DNA from: Myxococcaceae bacterium JPH2 | Lineage (GTDB): Bacteria > Myxococcota > Myxococcia > Myxococcales > Myxococcaceae | Reading direction: 5' to 3' | Assembly (NCBI GenBank): GCA_016458225.1 | Contig: JAEMGR010000019.1 | Coordinates: 62,001-126,000, forward strand | DNA length: 64,000 nt | Shown here: positions 1-10,527 of the stretch, one piece after another | Layout of the letters: every line of letters begins with the position of its first letter | Numbering within the stretch: the first letter of the stretch is position 1 | Translations under genes and position numbers: made by a program | Notes under the pieces: model-generated | Databases searched by the model: none | What the model was told of the DNA's origin: nothing | The model's input: only the letters and a program-made list of their open reading frames with translations

Positions 1-798
1 CGCGGAAGTCGCAGCCGCGAAAGGCCGCTCCTCGGCGCCCGGTTCCACTGGATTCCGAGCGGGAGTGTGCCCCGCGGCGGTCGTCCCCGAGGGGCTCGCT
101 CGGCTGCCTTCCGTCGGCGTCGCGCCCGAGGCTGCATCGCTCCGGGCCTTGAACGCCGTGGCCACGCGGAGCGCCCTCCGGGGCCTGCGCCCAGGTGAAG
201 TCACCGCCTGGGCTCTCCCCACCGCGAAGCTCGTTCCGTGCTGTTTGTGAATGTCTGTCCAGGCTCTCGGGGATGATTGTCTTTGCGGGTCATGGATGAG
301 GGCCGGCCTCGGGCGCGAAGGCTCGTGGTGCGCGTGAGCCGGAAGCGGCGCCACGGGCTGCATGGAGAGACATGGCTGTGAACCGATGTGAGGGATTGAC
401 GTGACGCAGGGGTGGCGAGGCCGCCGGAGGGCGCGGGCCCGGGGGCCCGGAGGTGGAGGCAGCCCTGCGGGGCGATATGGCGTCGGGCAGAGAAATGGCA
501 GTCATTGGCCCGCGTCCGCGCTCGAGCGCCCGGGGACGCGGGGGGAGGGCCCGTGGACATGGCGCATCGCGGCTGGAATGGCGCGCACGGTCGAGGCCGG
601 ACGCGTCGACGCGGACGCTCGCCCTGAGCGGCGCTCGCGGCGGCGGGTCACGGGCTCATGACGCGCACGCTCGGAGCGGGTGGGTGGCCACCCGGCTTCC
701 CGAAGGGTCTGATCGCGGACAAGATCCAGACTTCCGCGGAGAAGGGGCAACCGCTGTCAGCCAGAAATACCCGCGTCGCTGCGAACGAGGCCGGTACA
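1..798. other. No convincing gene; GC-rich leader region
   Basis: I see no gene I can support here. Several open frames cross the stretch on both strands, but they are Arg/Ala/Gly-rich translations of GC-rich DNA with no recognisable domain, signal peptide or ribosome-binding site, and the longest one on the plus strand simply runs into the coding region that follows. The segment probably contains the promoter region of the downstream regulator. The first bases could be the tail of something beginning outside the window, but nothing supports that. Confidence 0.5.
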
Positions 799-810
799 GT
801 GACGCACGCC

Positions 811-2601
<1,791 letters not shown>

Positions 2602-2610
2602 GGTCCTGAC

Positions 2611-4056
2611 TCAGTGGAAGCGGATCCACTGGGCAATGGGCTGCCACACCCGGTCCTTCGCATCGCTCGCGAGGAACAGGTCGGCGTGGCCGTAGTCCAG
2701 CGCGCGCGTGTTCTCCGACGACTGCGTGCGGATGATGCGCACCGTCTTGTCGGTGCTGCCCAGGAGGGTGAGCGAGTACTCGCCGTAGCGCCCGACGCCA
2801 CCGCCCGCGCCCACGTACAGCACCGGCACGCGCACGTCCTTGAGGTGGTCGTCGTACGGGACGTCCAGGTCGCCGCACAGCTGGCCCTCCAGCTCCACCA
2901 CCTCGTTGAGGCTCTGATAGGGCGCGCTCATCTGGAGGTAGTCGAAGAGGTACGTCTCGCGCGTGAAGGTGAGCGCCTCGGGCAGGTTGGTGGACGTATC
3001 CGGGATGCCCGCCGTGAGGTGGTAGCCCGGCGTCATCGGGTTGAGGGCGCGCGTCGTGAAGAGCGCGGAGGTGGCCGCCGCGGCGATGATGGCGAACTGG
3101 CGGTTGGTGGGCGGCGTCAGCACGGGTCCGTCCGTGAGCGGGATGGGGGACGGGGCATTCGGCGCGGCGCTGGCGAGCTGACCAATCAGCTTCACCGTGG
3201 TCCCCGGCGCGGTGCCCAGCAGCCCGCCCTCGTAGACAGGGTTGCCGGGAGTGTTCCGCAGCTCCTTGAGCTTCGTGTAGCGAGCGCACGCCCACTGCCG
3301 CTGCAGATCATCCTGGGGGGAGAAGCGCACCGCCATGTCCATGGGGATGAAGCCATCCACCTGTCGCAGCGCGCGCGGCCACTGGGACTCGGCATTCAGG
3401 TAGGCGTAGCCCACCGCGGCGCCGCGGCTCCACCCGAGCAGGAACATCCGGTCCGGGTTGCCCAGGCCCGGCTGCCTCATGGCCCGCGCCAGCGACAGCG
3501 CCACGCGCACGTCCTGCACGTGGGTGGCCATGGACCAGTTCGCCATGAAGTCGAAGTTGGTGAGGCCCAGCGGCACGTTGACCCAGCGCATGTCCATGCC
3601 CCAGACGTCCAGCCCCTCGTCGGCCAGATACGCCGCGATGGACTGCCGGACCGGAACCTGTTGCGTCCTCGCCCCCGACAGGAACGCCGAGGTGAAGCCC
3701 CACAGGTCGCCGTGAATCATGAAGACGGCCTTGCCCCCGCGCAGCGCGTGCCAGGGCAGCAGCTCCTTCACCACGCGGTGCACCACGAGGACGTCATACG
3801 GACTCGGCCCCACCTGGAGCCGGTACGTGTAGTGCGCCACGTTGCCGAACAGCCACTCCCGCTCGGGGACCTGGGTGGCCAGTCGCGCCGTCAGGTCCTC
3901 CTGCGCCAGGGCGCTCGTCTCCACCGTCAGCGCCTGTTGGACCTCCGCCGCGGCCGGGACCTGCCAGGCCCCCTCCTCACCCGCGGGAATCACACCCTCG
4001 CCACAGCCAAGCCCCAGCAGGGCGAACGCGATGCCAAAGCTCAACATGGAACGCAT
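2611..4056 (-). CDS. Lipoprotein alpha/beta hydrolase
   Basis: A 481-residue predicted lipoprotein of the alpha/beta-hydrolase fold. The start at 4056 is preferred because it has a GAGG just upstream and opens directly with a lipoprotein signal peptide (LLGLGC, lipidated Cys18). An upstream in-frame extension exists but would bury the signal peptide. The nucleophile elbow is GWSRG (Ser210), the strand before it carries HGDLWG as a plausible oxyanion region, and the late YGHAD (His457) fits the catalytic histidine. It resembles the PHA-synthase/depolymerase-like lipases that end with a GHAD block. The substrate is unknown; an ester or polyester is inference. It should act at a membrane facing the periplasm or cell surface. 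Confidence 0.8.
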   Translation of the reverse strand: MRSMLSFGIAFALLGLGCGEGVIPAGEEGAWQVPAAAEVQQALTVETSALAQEDLTARLATQVPEREWLFGNVAHYTYRLQVGPSPYDVLVVHRVVKELLPWHALRGGKAVFMIHGDLWGFTSAFLSGARTQQVPVRQSIAAYLADEGLDVWGMDMRWVNVPLGLTNFDFMANWSMATHVQDVRVALSLARAMRQPGLGNPDRMFLLGWSRGAAVGYAYLNAESQWPRALRQVDGFIPMDMAVRFSPQDDLQRQWACARYTKLKELRNTPGNPVYEGGLLGTAPGTTVKLIGQLASAAPNAPSPIPLTDGPVLTPPTNRQFAIIAAAATSALFTTRALNPMTPGYHLTAGIPDTSTNLPEALTFTRETYLFDYLQMSAPYQSLNEVVELEGQLCGDLDVPYDDHLKDVRVPVLYVGAGGGVGRYGEYSLTLLGSTDKTVRIIRTQSSENTRALDYGHADLFLASDAKDRVWQPIAQWIRFH

Positions 4057-4549
4057 ACCGACCTCGAATCCAGATGTGTGCATTACAGGGAAGCATCCCT
4101 TCCGGCCCTGACCCAGACGCGGTCCCGCCTTGAGCAGAATCCGCGCCATCAGCTAAGTACCTGAAAAGACTGGAAGTGCCCTTCAGGGTCGGACTTCACC
4201 CGCGAAGTCCAGTGGGGCGGGATTCGGCGCAACCCCTCGCCATTGCTCGCGTCTTCCGGCCCTTCACCGCTGATGCATGCGACTCACCAGTGCCGCACTG
4301 GGTCCGCTCAACGGCGGACGCCTCCGGTGCCGCAATGCATCAGGGCGGTAATTGTCCGCAAATGAACATGTCCGTGCTCACAAGGCAAGACATGAATACT
4401 GAGACAGGAACTCAACGCTGGAAGTGATGGGCGTCGGACAGCGGAGGCGGAACTGGGGGAGTGCTCAACACACGCTAGGGGGAACCCCTCGCGGGTGAGG
4501 TGGGAAAGGACCGACAACGGAAGGCCCCACCACCCCAGCGGGAGGCCCC
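4057..4549. other. Divergent intergenic region with one micro-ORF
   Basis: This 493-bp gap separates the minus-strand hydrolase from the plus-strand methyltransferase, so it should hold both promoters. No recognisable promoter stands out. A 21-codon frame at 4361-4427 (begins MNMSVLTRQD, ends in QRWK) is mentioned only because the genes downstream are an E1-like enzyme and a methyltransferase, which in some systems modify peptides. It lacks a good Shine-Dalgarno and I do not call it a gene. Confidence 0.4.
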
Positions 4550-5266
4550 ATGTCGAACCCAGTCCTCGTGGACAACATCTGGACCGAATTCGCACACAGC
4601 TACGATCAGATGATTCCGGAGCTGCCCTGCTACAAGCGCCAGCTCGGCAAGATCCTGCGAGACACGTTGGATCGCCCGTATGTCATCGACGCGGGTTGCG
4701 GCACGGGTCTGGCGAGTGAGCGGCTGGCGCGGCGTGGCCACACCGTGTCTGGCTTCGACAACAACCCGGCGATGTTGGCGCGGGCGGTGCTGAAGCAGGC
4801 GGCGGAGCCCGACAGCGTGCGGGCGCGCTGGCGCGTGCAGCCGGGCACGGTGACGGAGTTCCCCGCCGACGTCGCGGGCGACGCGGACGCGGTGGTGATG
4901 AACAACGTCCTCTTCTACGTGCGCGAGCCGGTGCGCGCGCTGCGCGAGGCCTTCACGCACCTCAAGCCTGGCGGCGTCCTGCTGGCCACGAGCAACAAGC
5001 GCCCGCGGCCGGATCTCCAGAAGGTGCTGCGCCACTCCATCGAGGAGTGGAAGGCCGAGGGGCGCTGGGGCGAGGCGCTCCAGGCCGCGGTGACGCACCA
5101 CGAGTCGTGCGCGCGCCGCCTCACCACGGACCCCAACGAGATGGTGACGTTCTACGAGCCGGACGCGCTGGTGGCCGAGCTGGAGCGCGTGGGCTTCCGC
5201 CGCGCGCTCGTCGTGGACGGAGACGACTACTACGGCGAGAACTTCTACGTCTGCATGGAGAAGTGA
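4550..5266 (+). CDS. SAM-dependent class I methyltransferase
   Basis: A 238-residue methyltransferase of the Rossmann type. Motif I is VIDAGCGTG (45-53), followed by an acidic end of strand 2 (SGFDNN) and a motif IV-like VMNNVLFYV. The target is not evident: residues after about 150 form a variable cap without a recognisable substrate signature. It is followed after 11 bp by an E1-like adenylyltransferase and the two are almost certainly cotranscribed, which suggests a shared substrate, possibly a peptide, small molecule or carrier. No TPR, signal peptide or membrane segment is visible, so it should be cytosolic. Confidence 0.85.
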   Translation: MSNPVLVDNIWTEFAHSYDQMIPELPCYKRQLGKILRDTLDRPYVIDAGCGTGLASERLARRGHTVSGFDNNPAMLARAVLKQAAEPDSVRARWRVQPGTVTEFPADVAGDADAVVMNNVLFYVREPVRALREAFTHLKPGGVLLATSNKRPRPDLQKVLRHSIEEWKAEGRWGEALQAAVTHHESCARRLTTDPNEMVTFYEPDALVAELERVGFRRALVVDGDDYYGENFYVCMEK

Positions 5267-5277
5267 GGAGGACACCC

Positions 5278-6102
5278 ATGGTCGACCCACGATTCCAACG
5301 CAACCTCGGCGTGATGACCCCGGAGCTGCTGCACAAGCTCTCCCAGACCCACGTGCTCGTGGCGGGCGTGGGCGGCGCGGGAGGACAGTGCGCGGTGGAC
5401 CTTGCGCGCCTGGGCTTCGGCTGCCTCACCCTGGCGGACTTCGATGTCTACGAGCGCCACAACATGAACCGCCAGGTGGGGTGCTTCGAGAGCACCCTCA
5501 ACCAATCCAAGGTGGAGGTGGTGGGGCGCATGTGCCGGGATATTCGCCCGGACCTGCGCCTGCGTCGGGTGTCCGAGGGCATCACCGACGAGAACATCGA
5601 GGACGTGCTCGCTGGCGCCGAGGGCCTGCCCCCCGTGGACTACGTGGTGGAGGTCATCGACATCGCGGGCGCGCGCGCCAAGGAGTCCCTCCACCAGGCG
5701 TGCCGCCGCCGCAAGGTCCCCATCATGACGGGCCTCATGCTGGGCTTTGGCGCCGCGCTCCACGTCTTCCAGCCGGATGCGCCGCTGTACGAGGAGCTCT
5801 ACATCCTGCCGGACGGCCGCATCGACCTGCCGAAGATCATCCCCCACCTGGGCAGCTACATGCTCCAGGAATACATGGACGCCTGCTACCAGGGCCGAGG
5901 CCACGCGCCCACGTGTGTCATTGGCGCCACCACCGCGGCCGGGCTGATGGTGAGTGAAATCATGCGTGGGGTGATGCTGGGCCCCTCGGAGATGGTGTCC
6001 TGGCCCGAGTACCTCTACGTGGACCTCTTCGATCACCGCTACGTGCGCGGCACCATCCCCGCCTCGCGTCCCGGGGCGACGCCGCGCACGGCCACGCGCT
6101 GA
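5278..6102 (+). CDS. E1-like (ThiF/MoeB/MccB-type) adenylyltransferase
   Basis: A 274-residue stand-alone E1-superfamily protein. It has the ATP loop GVGGAGG (30-36), the acidic strand end ADFDVYE (53-59), the HNMNRQ arginine-finger segment (61-66), Lys78 in LNQSK, and an Asp in the VVEVID strand that matches the adenylation Asp. It lacks paired CxxC zinc motifs and a rhodanese domain, so it is not a typical MoeB or a MoeBR fusion. No ubiquitin-like or ThiS/MoaD protein is encoded nearby. Such proteins adenylate a C-terminal carboxylate; here the acceptor is unknown. The ATG at 5278 has a GAGGA upstream. It forms a two-gene unit with the methyltransferase and ends before a strong hairpin. Confidence 0.85.
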   Translation: MVDPRFQRNLGVMTPELLHKLSQTHVLVAGVGGAGGQCAVDLARLGFGCLTLADFDVYERHNMNRQVGCFESTLNQSKVEVVGRMCRDIRPDLRLRRVSEGITDENIEDVLAGAEGLPPVDYVVEVIDIAGARAKESLHQACRRRKVPIMTGLMLGFGAALHVFQPDAPLYEELYILPDGRIDLPKIIPHLGSYMLQEYMDACYQGRGHAPTCVIGATTAAGLMVSEIMRGVMLGPSEMVSWPEYLYVDLFDHRYVRGTIPASRPGATPRTATR

Positions 6103-6116
6103 GCCGCCCAAGACAA

Positions 6117-6156
6117 AGCCCCCGTCTTCCCCGCGCCGCGCGAGGAAGCGGGGGCT
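6117..6156. terminator. Bidirectional hairpin between convergent genes
   Basis: Arms AGCCCCCG (6117-6124) and CGGGGGCT (6149-6156) pair perfectly. After a one-base bulge, CTTCC pairs with GGAAG, giving 13 pairs around a GC-rich loop. It lies exactly between the convergent E1-like gene and the small gene at 6182. There is no clear T-tract, so it may act by stalling or as an RNA-end stabiliser. Confidence 0.6.
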
Positions 6157-6181
6157 GAAGAGGGCCGCGGCCCCGGCCCGC

Positions 6182-6631
6182 TCAGGCGACGATGCCGCGC
6201 GTGCGCGCCTCGCTGATGATGCGGTCGCCGTCCACGCCCAGGCGCTTGGCGATGAACGGCGCGGCCCCTTCCGCGTTCTTGTGCACCCGGATGAACTGGT
6301 CGTCGTACGTGCGCGTGACGATGAGCATCCCGGACACGATGACGCGTTGAAGGTTGTGCTGCAGTTCGCTCCCCTCGATGATGACGTGGATCTCCGAAAA
6401 GAACGGCCGCGCGTCCGACAGCATGTTGGACAGGCTTCGGCGCTGCTCGCTGTTGGGCACCGCCGCCTTCGAACCCGCGCTGGACACCAGAATCATCGGC
6501 TGCTGGAACTGCTGATATGCCTGCTGCATCTTCGAGAAGACCGACAGGACTTCATCCTGGTTCGGTGGCGAGTCCCACCGGAGGAAGAAGACCTTGTCGA
6601 TGATGTCAGTCCTGTAAACCGGAGGTGCCAT
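6182..6631 (-). CDS. Conserved-looking hypothetical cytosolic protein (149 aa)
   Basis: I do not recognise this 149-residue protein. It starts MAPPVYRTDI, has alternating helix and strand character, and includes a segment NSEQRRSLSNML followed by FFSEIHVIIEGSEL. The overall layout (short alpha/beta protein with amphipathic helices and a central hydrophobic strand) is reminiscent of STAS- or SpoIIAA-like proteins found in many myxobacterial genomes, but no diagnostic motif supports that. The start at 6631 has GGGAC 5 bp upstream and AGGAG farther off. No signal peptide. The upstream DNA carries nested inverted repeats. Confidence 0.7.
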   Translation of the reverse strand: MAPPVYRTDIIDKVFFLRWDSPPNQDEVLSVFSKMQQAYQQFQQPMILVSSAGSKAAVPNSEQRRSLSNMLSDARPFFSEIHVIIEGSELQHNLQRVIVSGMLIVTRTYDDQFIRVHKNAEGAAPFIAKRLGVDGDRIISEARTRGIVA

Positions 6632-6767
6632 GGCGTCCCGTGACTCCTTGGTTGATGGGCCGGGCCCGTCCCGGTCCGTTGCGTCTCGTCGAGCAACCGC
6701 GGTGCTGACTCGGCGGGGCTAGCGGCATCCTGCGCTTGCCTCTGGGCGACGAAAGTAGCCCCGAGGG

Positions 6768-6856
6768 CTGACATTGCGCAGACAACACATGATGTGCCCT
6801 CGAGCGCCTGAAGTGTTGTCATGGCGCAGTCTGGCCCATTGCACTGTCTGACATTG
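6768..6856. promoter_or_regulatory. Nested inverted and direct repeats upstream of the 149-aa gene
   Basis: Within the 441-bp gene-free stretch 6632-7072 there is an inverted repeat GACAACAC (6781-6788) / GTGTTGTC (6813-6820). An 11-bp palindrome CACATGATGTG (6786-6796) overlaps its left arm, and a direct repeat CTGACATTG occurs at 6768 and 6848. This could be a regulator-binding region for the minus-strand gene that starts at 6631. No other gene or promoter is evident in the stretch apart from the terminator at its right end. Confidence 0.35.
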
Positions 6857-6984
6857 GACGGTGTCCTGCGACCGCGGGGCGTCTGGATTTACCCGCGCCC
6901 CTCCGACATCCCCCGTCGCCTTCGCACCTGCCTGTCCAATCCCAGTCCCCAAACGCCGTGGGACTGAATTCAAGACAGGGATTG

Positions 6985-7024
6985 GAAAAAAGAAAACCCC
7001 GGGAACCGCGAGGGCTCCCGGGGT
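6985..7024 (-). terminator. Intrinsic terminator of the acylase gene
   Basis: Read on the minus strand, a perfect 9-bp stem (plus-strand arms ACCCCGGGA at 6996-7004 and TCCCGGGGT at 7016-7024) is followed by an almost pure T run, the complement of A-rich 6986-6996. It lies about 50 bp past the acylase stop. A second, bulged hairpin (GCCTCCGCCCT region, about 7033-7056) lies between the stop and this terminator. Confidence 0.85.
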
Positions 7025-7072
7025 GGGGCGCTGCCTCCGCCCTCAAGGAGGGACGGAGGCCGCGTGCGGGGA

Positions 7073-9589
7073 CTAGCCGCCGGTGATGGTGGTGGCGGGG
7101 GCCAGCAGGTTGGCGTTCACGTCCGCATCGGTGAAGAGGATCGGGCGCCACTGCTTCTTGGAGAAGAGCTGCGTCTGGTCCGCGAAGAACGGCGACTTCG
7201 GGTCGTCAGACTCGCTGTAGGTCAGCACGGCCTGAGCGGTCGGGCCGCTGTCGGTGAACTGCATGGCCATGACGAAGCTGCTGCCGTTGTTGATGATGTA
7301 GCCGTCCTTGGTCAGGCCGGTGCGGGCGCTGAGCACGGGGCCGCGGGCGGCGGTCGCGTCCAGGGTGGACTTGAGCGTGCCGTAGGAGACGACGTTGGTG
7401 ACGCCGTCGCGCGACATGCCACCGTGCAGACCGATGCGCGTGCCGCTGCGCGCGGTGAACTGCACCGAGGAGAGCGTCGCGTCGAGCGCGATGCCCGCCG
7501 TGTTCAGCGTGTCCACGGCCTGCGCGAGCTTCACGAGGACCGGGTCGTCACCCTGGGCCGGGGCCGGGGTCAGCGTGTTCGGCGTGGTGATGGGGTTGGC
7601 CGGATCGAACGGGACGGCGAAGAACGTCCCGGCGCTCATCAGGTTCAGCTCGGGAACGGTGCCGCCCAGCTCGCGCCAGATGATGGCGCCCTTGGCGTCC
7701 GCGTCGAAGCGGCCGTTCCACGCACCCAGGATGGTGCAGGCGCGGCTGATGTCCACGTTCTTGTTGTTGTACGGGATGGTCGTCTTGCCCGTGCAGCGCT
7801 CGACCACGGAGGCGCGCAGCGCCTCGGCGGTGCTGCTGCGGTTGCTGAACACCGCCGTCTTCAGCTCATCCATCGTGAACTTCCCATCCTCACCCGAGGC
7901 GCCGGTCGCGCTCTTCTCGGTGAGGGTGATGAGGTTCATGTGCGTACGCGTGGTCTGCGGAACCTTCTCCAGGCCGTGCATGGGCGAGAAGCCCGTCAGC
8001 GGCTGGGCGGGGTTGGCCAGCCAGTAGCTGTCGTTGGCGTTGAAGACGAAGTCGCGGCGGGCGATCTGCGGCATCTTGCTGAAGGGCACCAGGCCCGGGC
8101 TGCGCGCGGTCGGGTCGTTCTGCCACTCGTTCTGGGCCGTGCTGCCGTCCAGGAGCACCACGCCCAGCGTGTCCCAGAAGGTCTTGGTGGCCGGGTCCAC
8201 GCCCTTGGCGTAGTTCCACGTGGCCTGGGCCTCGGGCTTCAGGTTCGGGGTGGGGGAGGCATCGGTGTACCAGGTGTTGCCATCCTTGTCCGCCGCCATG
8301 GTGTTCACCCAGGGGATGCCCTGCGCCTTCGCGTAGGCCGCCTGGAACTCCGCCATGCTCTTCGCCTTGTTCATCGAGTGGAACTGATCGAGGAACGTGG
8401 CGTTGTCGATGTTGGCGTCACGCACGGACAGCACCGACTTGGTGGTCCAGTCGGCCGTGCCCGGGATGGCCATGATGGGGCCGTAGTGGCTGCTGTAGAG
8501 CGTGCGGGTGATGGTGGTGAGCGAGCCCTCGGGCAGCTTCACCAGGACGCTGAACGTGCGCGCCGTCATCGCCCGCTCTTCGGTCGTGCCGTCTTCCTTC
8601 TTGTAGTAGTAGCTGGTCGGCTTGCCCGGGACGAGCGTCAGCCCGTACACCGTCATGCGCGCGCCGGACGAGAACGTGTGCGTCCAGCCGATGTTGTCGT
8701 TGAAGCCGATGAGCACGGCGGGCACGCCCAGCAGGCCCACGCCGTAGATGTTCATCTCACCGGGGACGGTCAGCTGGCTCTCCCAGAGCTTCAGCTCGCC
8801 TTCCCAGGGGAAGTGCGGGTTGGCCATGACCATGCCGCGCCCGGTGGACGAGCGCTCGGCGCCAATGGCCCAGCCGTTGCTGCCGAAGTCCGCCTTGCGC
8901 AGCTCCTTGAGCTGCTCCATGGACGGCTCCACCAGGCGCTGGGCGCCCGTGGTGGCCGGCGGGGTGGCCGCGGCGATGGCCAGCACGAGCTGGTTCACGC
9001 CACCGGTCAGGGTGATGTTGAGGTCGTACGCCAGCAGGTCGACCTCGGTGATGGGCTTGACCCACGCGGCCTTGGTGCAGGGCGCGGGGAGCTGATCCGC
9101 CGGCGTCTCCGCCACGTACTTGTTGTAGCCGGCCACGTAGCCGCGCAGCAGGTCCTTGATCTCATCCGGCTGCGTGTCGAACGCGACGCGCGCCTTGTTG
9201 TAGATGTCCAGCGACAGGTACGCGAGGTCCGAGCCGACGTTCGCGTTGCCGGCGCCAGGACCGTTGTACCGGGCGCGCTCGCTGCGCACCTTCACGATCT
9301 GATCCGCCAGCGTACAGACGTGGTCCTGCGCGAAGGCGTAGGCCTGACCGAAGCCCAGGCTGCCCATGTCCTTCGCCGTGATGTGCGGGATGCCGTGGCT
9401 GGTGCGGCGGATGGTGGCCTCGTACTTCGGGGCCGACGGCGGCGGCGTGACGGGCGGATCCTTGTCGTCGTCACCACAGCCCGCAGCGGTGACAAGTGCC
9501 AGCGATGCGAAGAGAGGAAGTTGCCAACGGGAGGCTCGGAAGAACCGGGCCGCGCCGCGAGGGAGCGATAGGGAGGTGCGGTCGTGCAT
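7073..9589 (-). CDS. Penicillin acylase-family lipoprotein (AHL/aculeacin acylase-like)
   Basis: An 838-residue Ntn-hydrolase precursor. A signal peptide ends at a lipobox-like TAAGC (Cys38). The alpha-chain part has LGFGQAYAFAQDHVCTL (78-94) and RARYNGPG, as in aculeacin-A acylase and PvdQ-type acyl-homoserine-lactone acylases. The autoprocessing site and nucleophile is FGSNGW with Ser237, followed by MVMANPHFPW. Family members hydrolyse amide-linked acyl chains of lipopeptides, beta-lactams or acyl-homoserine lactones after autocatalytic cleavage. The substrate here is not determined by sequence. As a surface or periplasmic lipoprotein in a predatory bacterium it could degrade signals or antibiotics of other bacteria (inference). 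It is monocistronic, with its own terminator. Confidence 0.88.
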   Translation of the reverse strand: MHDRTSLSLPRGAARFFRASRWQLPLFASLALVTAAGCGDDDKDPPVTPPPSAPKYEATIRRTSHGIPHITAKDMGSLGFGQAYAFAQDHVCTLADQIVKVRSERARYNGPGAGNANVGSDLAYLSLDIYNKARVAFDTQPDEIKDLLRGYVAGYNKYVAETPADQLPAPCTKAAWVKPITEVDLLAYDLNITLTGGVNQLVLAIAAATPPATTGAQRLVEPSMEQLKELRKADFGSNGWAIGAERSSTGRGMVMANPHFPWEGELKLWESQLTVPGEMNIYGVGLLGVPAVLIGFNDNIGWTHTFSSGARMTVYGLTLVPGKPTSYYYKKEDGTTEERAMTARTFSVLVKLPEGSLTTITRTLYSSHYGPIMAIPGTADWTTKSVLSVRDANIDNATFLDQFHSMNKAKSMAEFQAAYAKAQGIPWVNTMAADKDGNTWYTDASPTPNLKPEAQATWNYAKGVDPATKTFWDTLGVVLLDGSTAQNEWQNDPTARSPGLVPFSKMPQIARRDFVFNANDSYWLANPAQPLTGFSPMHGLEKVPQTTRTHMNLITLTEKSATGASGEDGKFTMDELKTAVFSNRSSTAEALRASVVERCTGKTTIPYNNKNVDISRACTILGAWNGRFDADAKGAIIWRELGGTVPELNLMSAGTFFAVPFDPANPITTPNTLTPAPAQGDDPVLVKLAQAVDTLNTAGIALDATLSSVQFTARSGTRIGLHGGMSRDGVTNVVSYGTLKSTLDATAARGPVLSARTGLTKDGYIINNGSSFVMAMQFTDSGPTAQAVLTYSESDDPKSPFFADQTQLFSKKQWRPILFTDADVNANLLAPATTITGG

Positions 9590-9733
9590 GGCGGGCCGAG
9601 CCTAGGGACGCGGTGATTCCAGCGTCAAAATGTTTCTGGGATTTGACTCTTCTCATGCTCCACGTGGGAGACGCGGTGCGCCATGAGTTCTGGAAGACAG
9701 GGAGAACAGGGCGTGTGTTAGGAGATGGGTCCC

Positions 9734-10384
9734 ATGACGACCGAGCAGCCGCAGCCCCGGGCCCGTCGCCCGCGGCGTCACTTCTCGATGATTCGCACCT
9801 TCGTGCTGGCTGACTTCGTGACGCTCGGCAATGGCTTTGCCGGGGCGGGCAGCATCCTGGCCGCCATGCAGTACCTGGCGACGGGCACGCTGGACTTCCT
9901 ATGGCTGGCGTATGGGTTGATGCCCGTGGCGCTGGTGATGGACGTGGCGGATGGGCGGATTGCCCGGTGGCGTTTCAAGAAGTCACCCCTGGGGGCGGAT
10001 CTCGACTCGCTGGCGGACGTCATCTCGTTTGGCATGGCGCCCGCGGCGCTGGGGTTCGCGGCGGGCCTCCGTGGCGGATTGGACGTGGTGGCCCTGCTGT
10101 ACTTCGTGGCGTGTGGAATCAGCCGGCTGGCGCGCTTCAATGTCACCTCCGCGGCGCTCTCCGATGAGACTGGCAAGGTGAAGTACTTCGAGGGGACGCC
10201 CATCCCCACCAGTCTGTTGCTGGTGATGGTGTTGGCGGTGCTGACGTGGAAGGGCCTCATCGGCGCGCAGCTCGCGGGCGGCTTGTGGCAGGTGGGGCCG
10301 TTCGGGCTCCACCCGCTGGCGCTGCTCTACGTCGCGAGTGGAAGCGCGATGATCAGCAAGACCCTGCGCATTCCCAAGGTGTAG
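9734..10384 (+). CDS. pssA: CDP-diacylglycerol--serine O-phosphatidyltransferase
   Basis: A 216-residue integral membrane enzyme of the CDP-alcohol phosphatidyltransferase family. It should make phosphatidylserine from CDP-diacylglycerol and serine, the precursor of phosphatidylethanolamine. The diagnostic motif DG-x2-AR-x8-G-x3-D-x3-D is complete, running from DGRIAR to the Asp of DSLAD. About six hydrophobic segments follow. The ATG at 9734 is preferred because GGAG at 9721-9724 sits 9 bp upstream, whereas the earlier ATG at 9725 abuts that GGAG. Length and topology match the short Gram-positive/archaeal-type PssA. A different CDP-alcohol transferase is possible but less likely. Confidence 0.85.
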   Translation: MTTEQPQPRARRPRRHFSMIRTFVLADFVTLGNGFAGAGSILAAMQYLATGTLDFLWLAYGLMPVALVMDVADGRIARWRFKKSPLGADLDSLADVISFGMAPAALGFAAGLRGGLDVVALLYFVACGISRLARFNVTSAALSDETGKVKYFEGTPIPTSLLLVMVLAVLTWKGLIGAQLAGGLWQVGPFGLHPLALLYVASGSAMISKTLRIPKV

Positions 10385-10527
10385 CCGGCAGCTCCCTGAG
10401 AATTCCCAGGCGTGGGTGGTTGCCCGTCCCGGCATGGGTGCCTAGCTTCGCCACCAGCTCCCCTTGACCTCCATGTATTGGGATGTCGGAGGGTAGGGGT
10501 GGGGACGGCGGGGAAGGGATGGGTGCC

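Noticed and set aside
4361-4427. 21-codon peptide frame before the methyltransferase
   Set aside because: No good Shine-Dalgarno and no similarity visible; kept only as a remark under the E1/methyltransferase finding.
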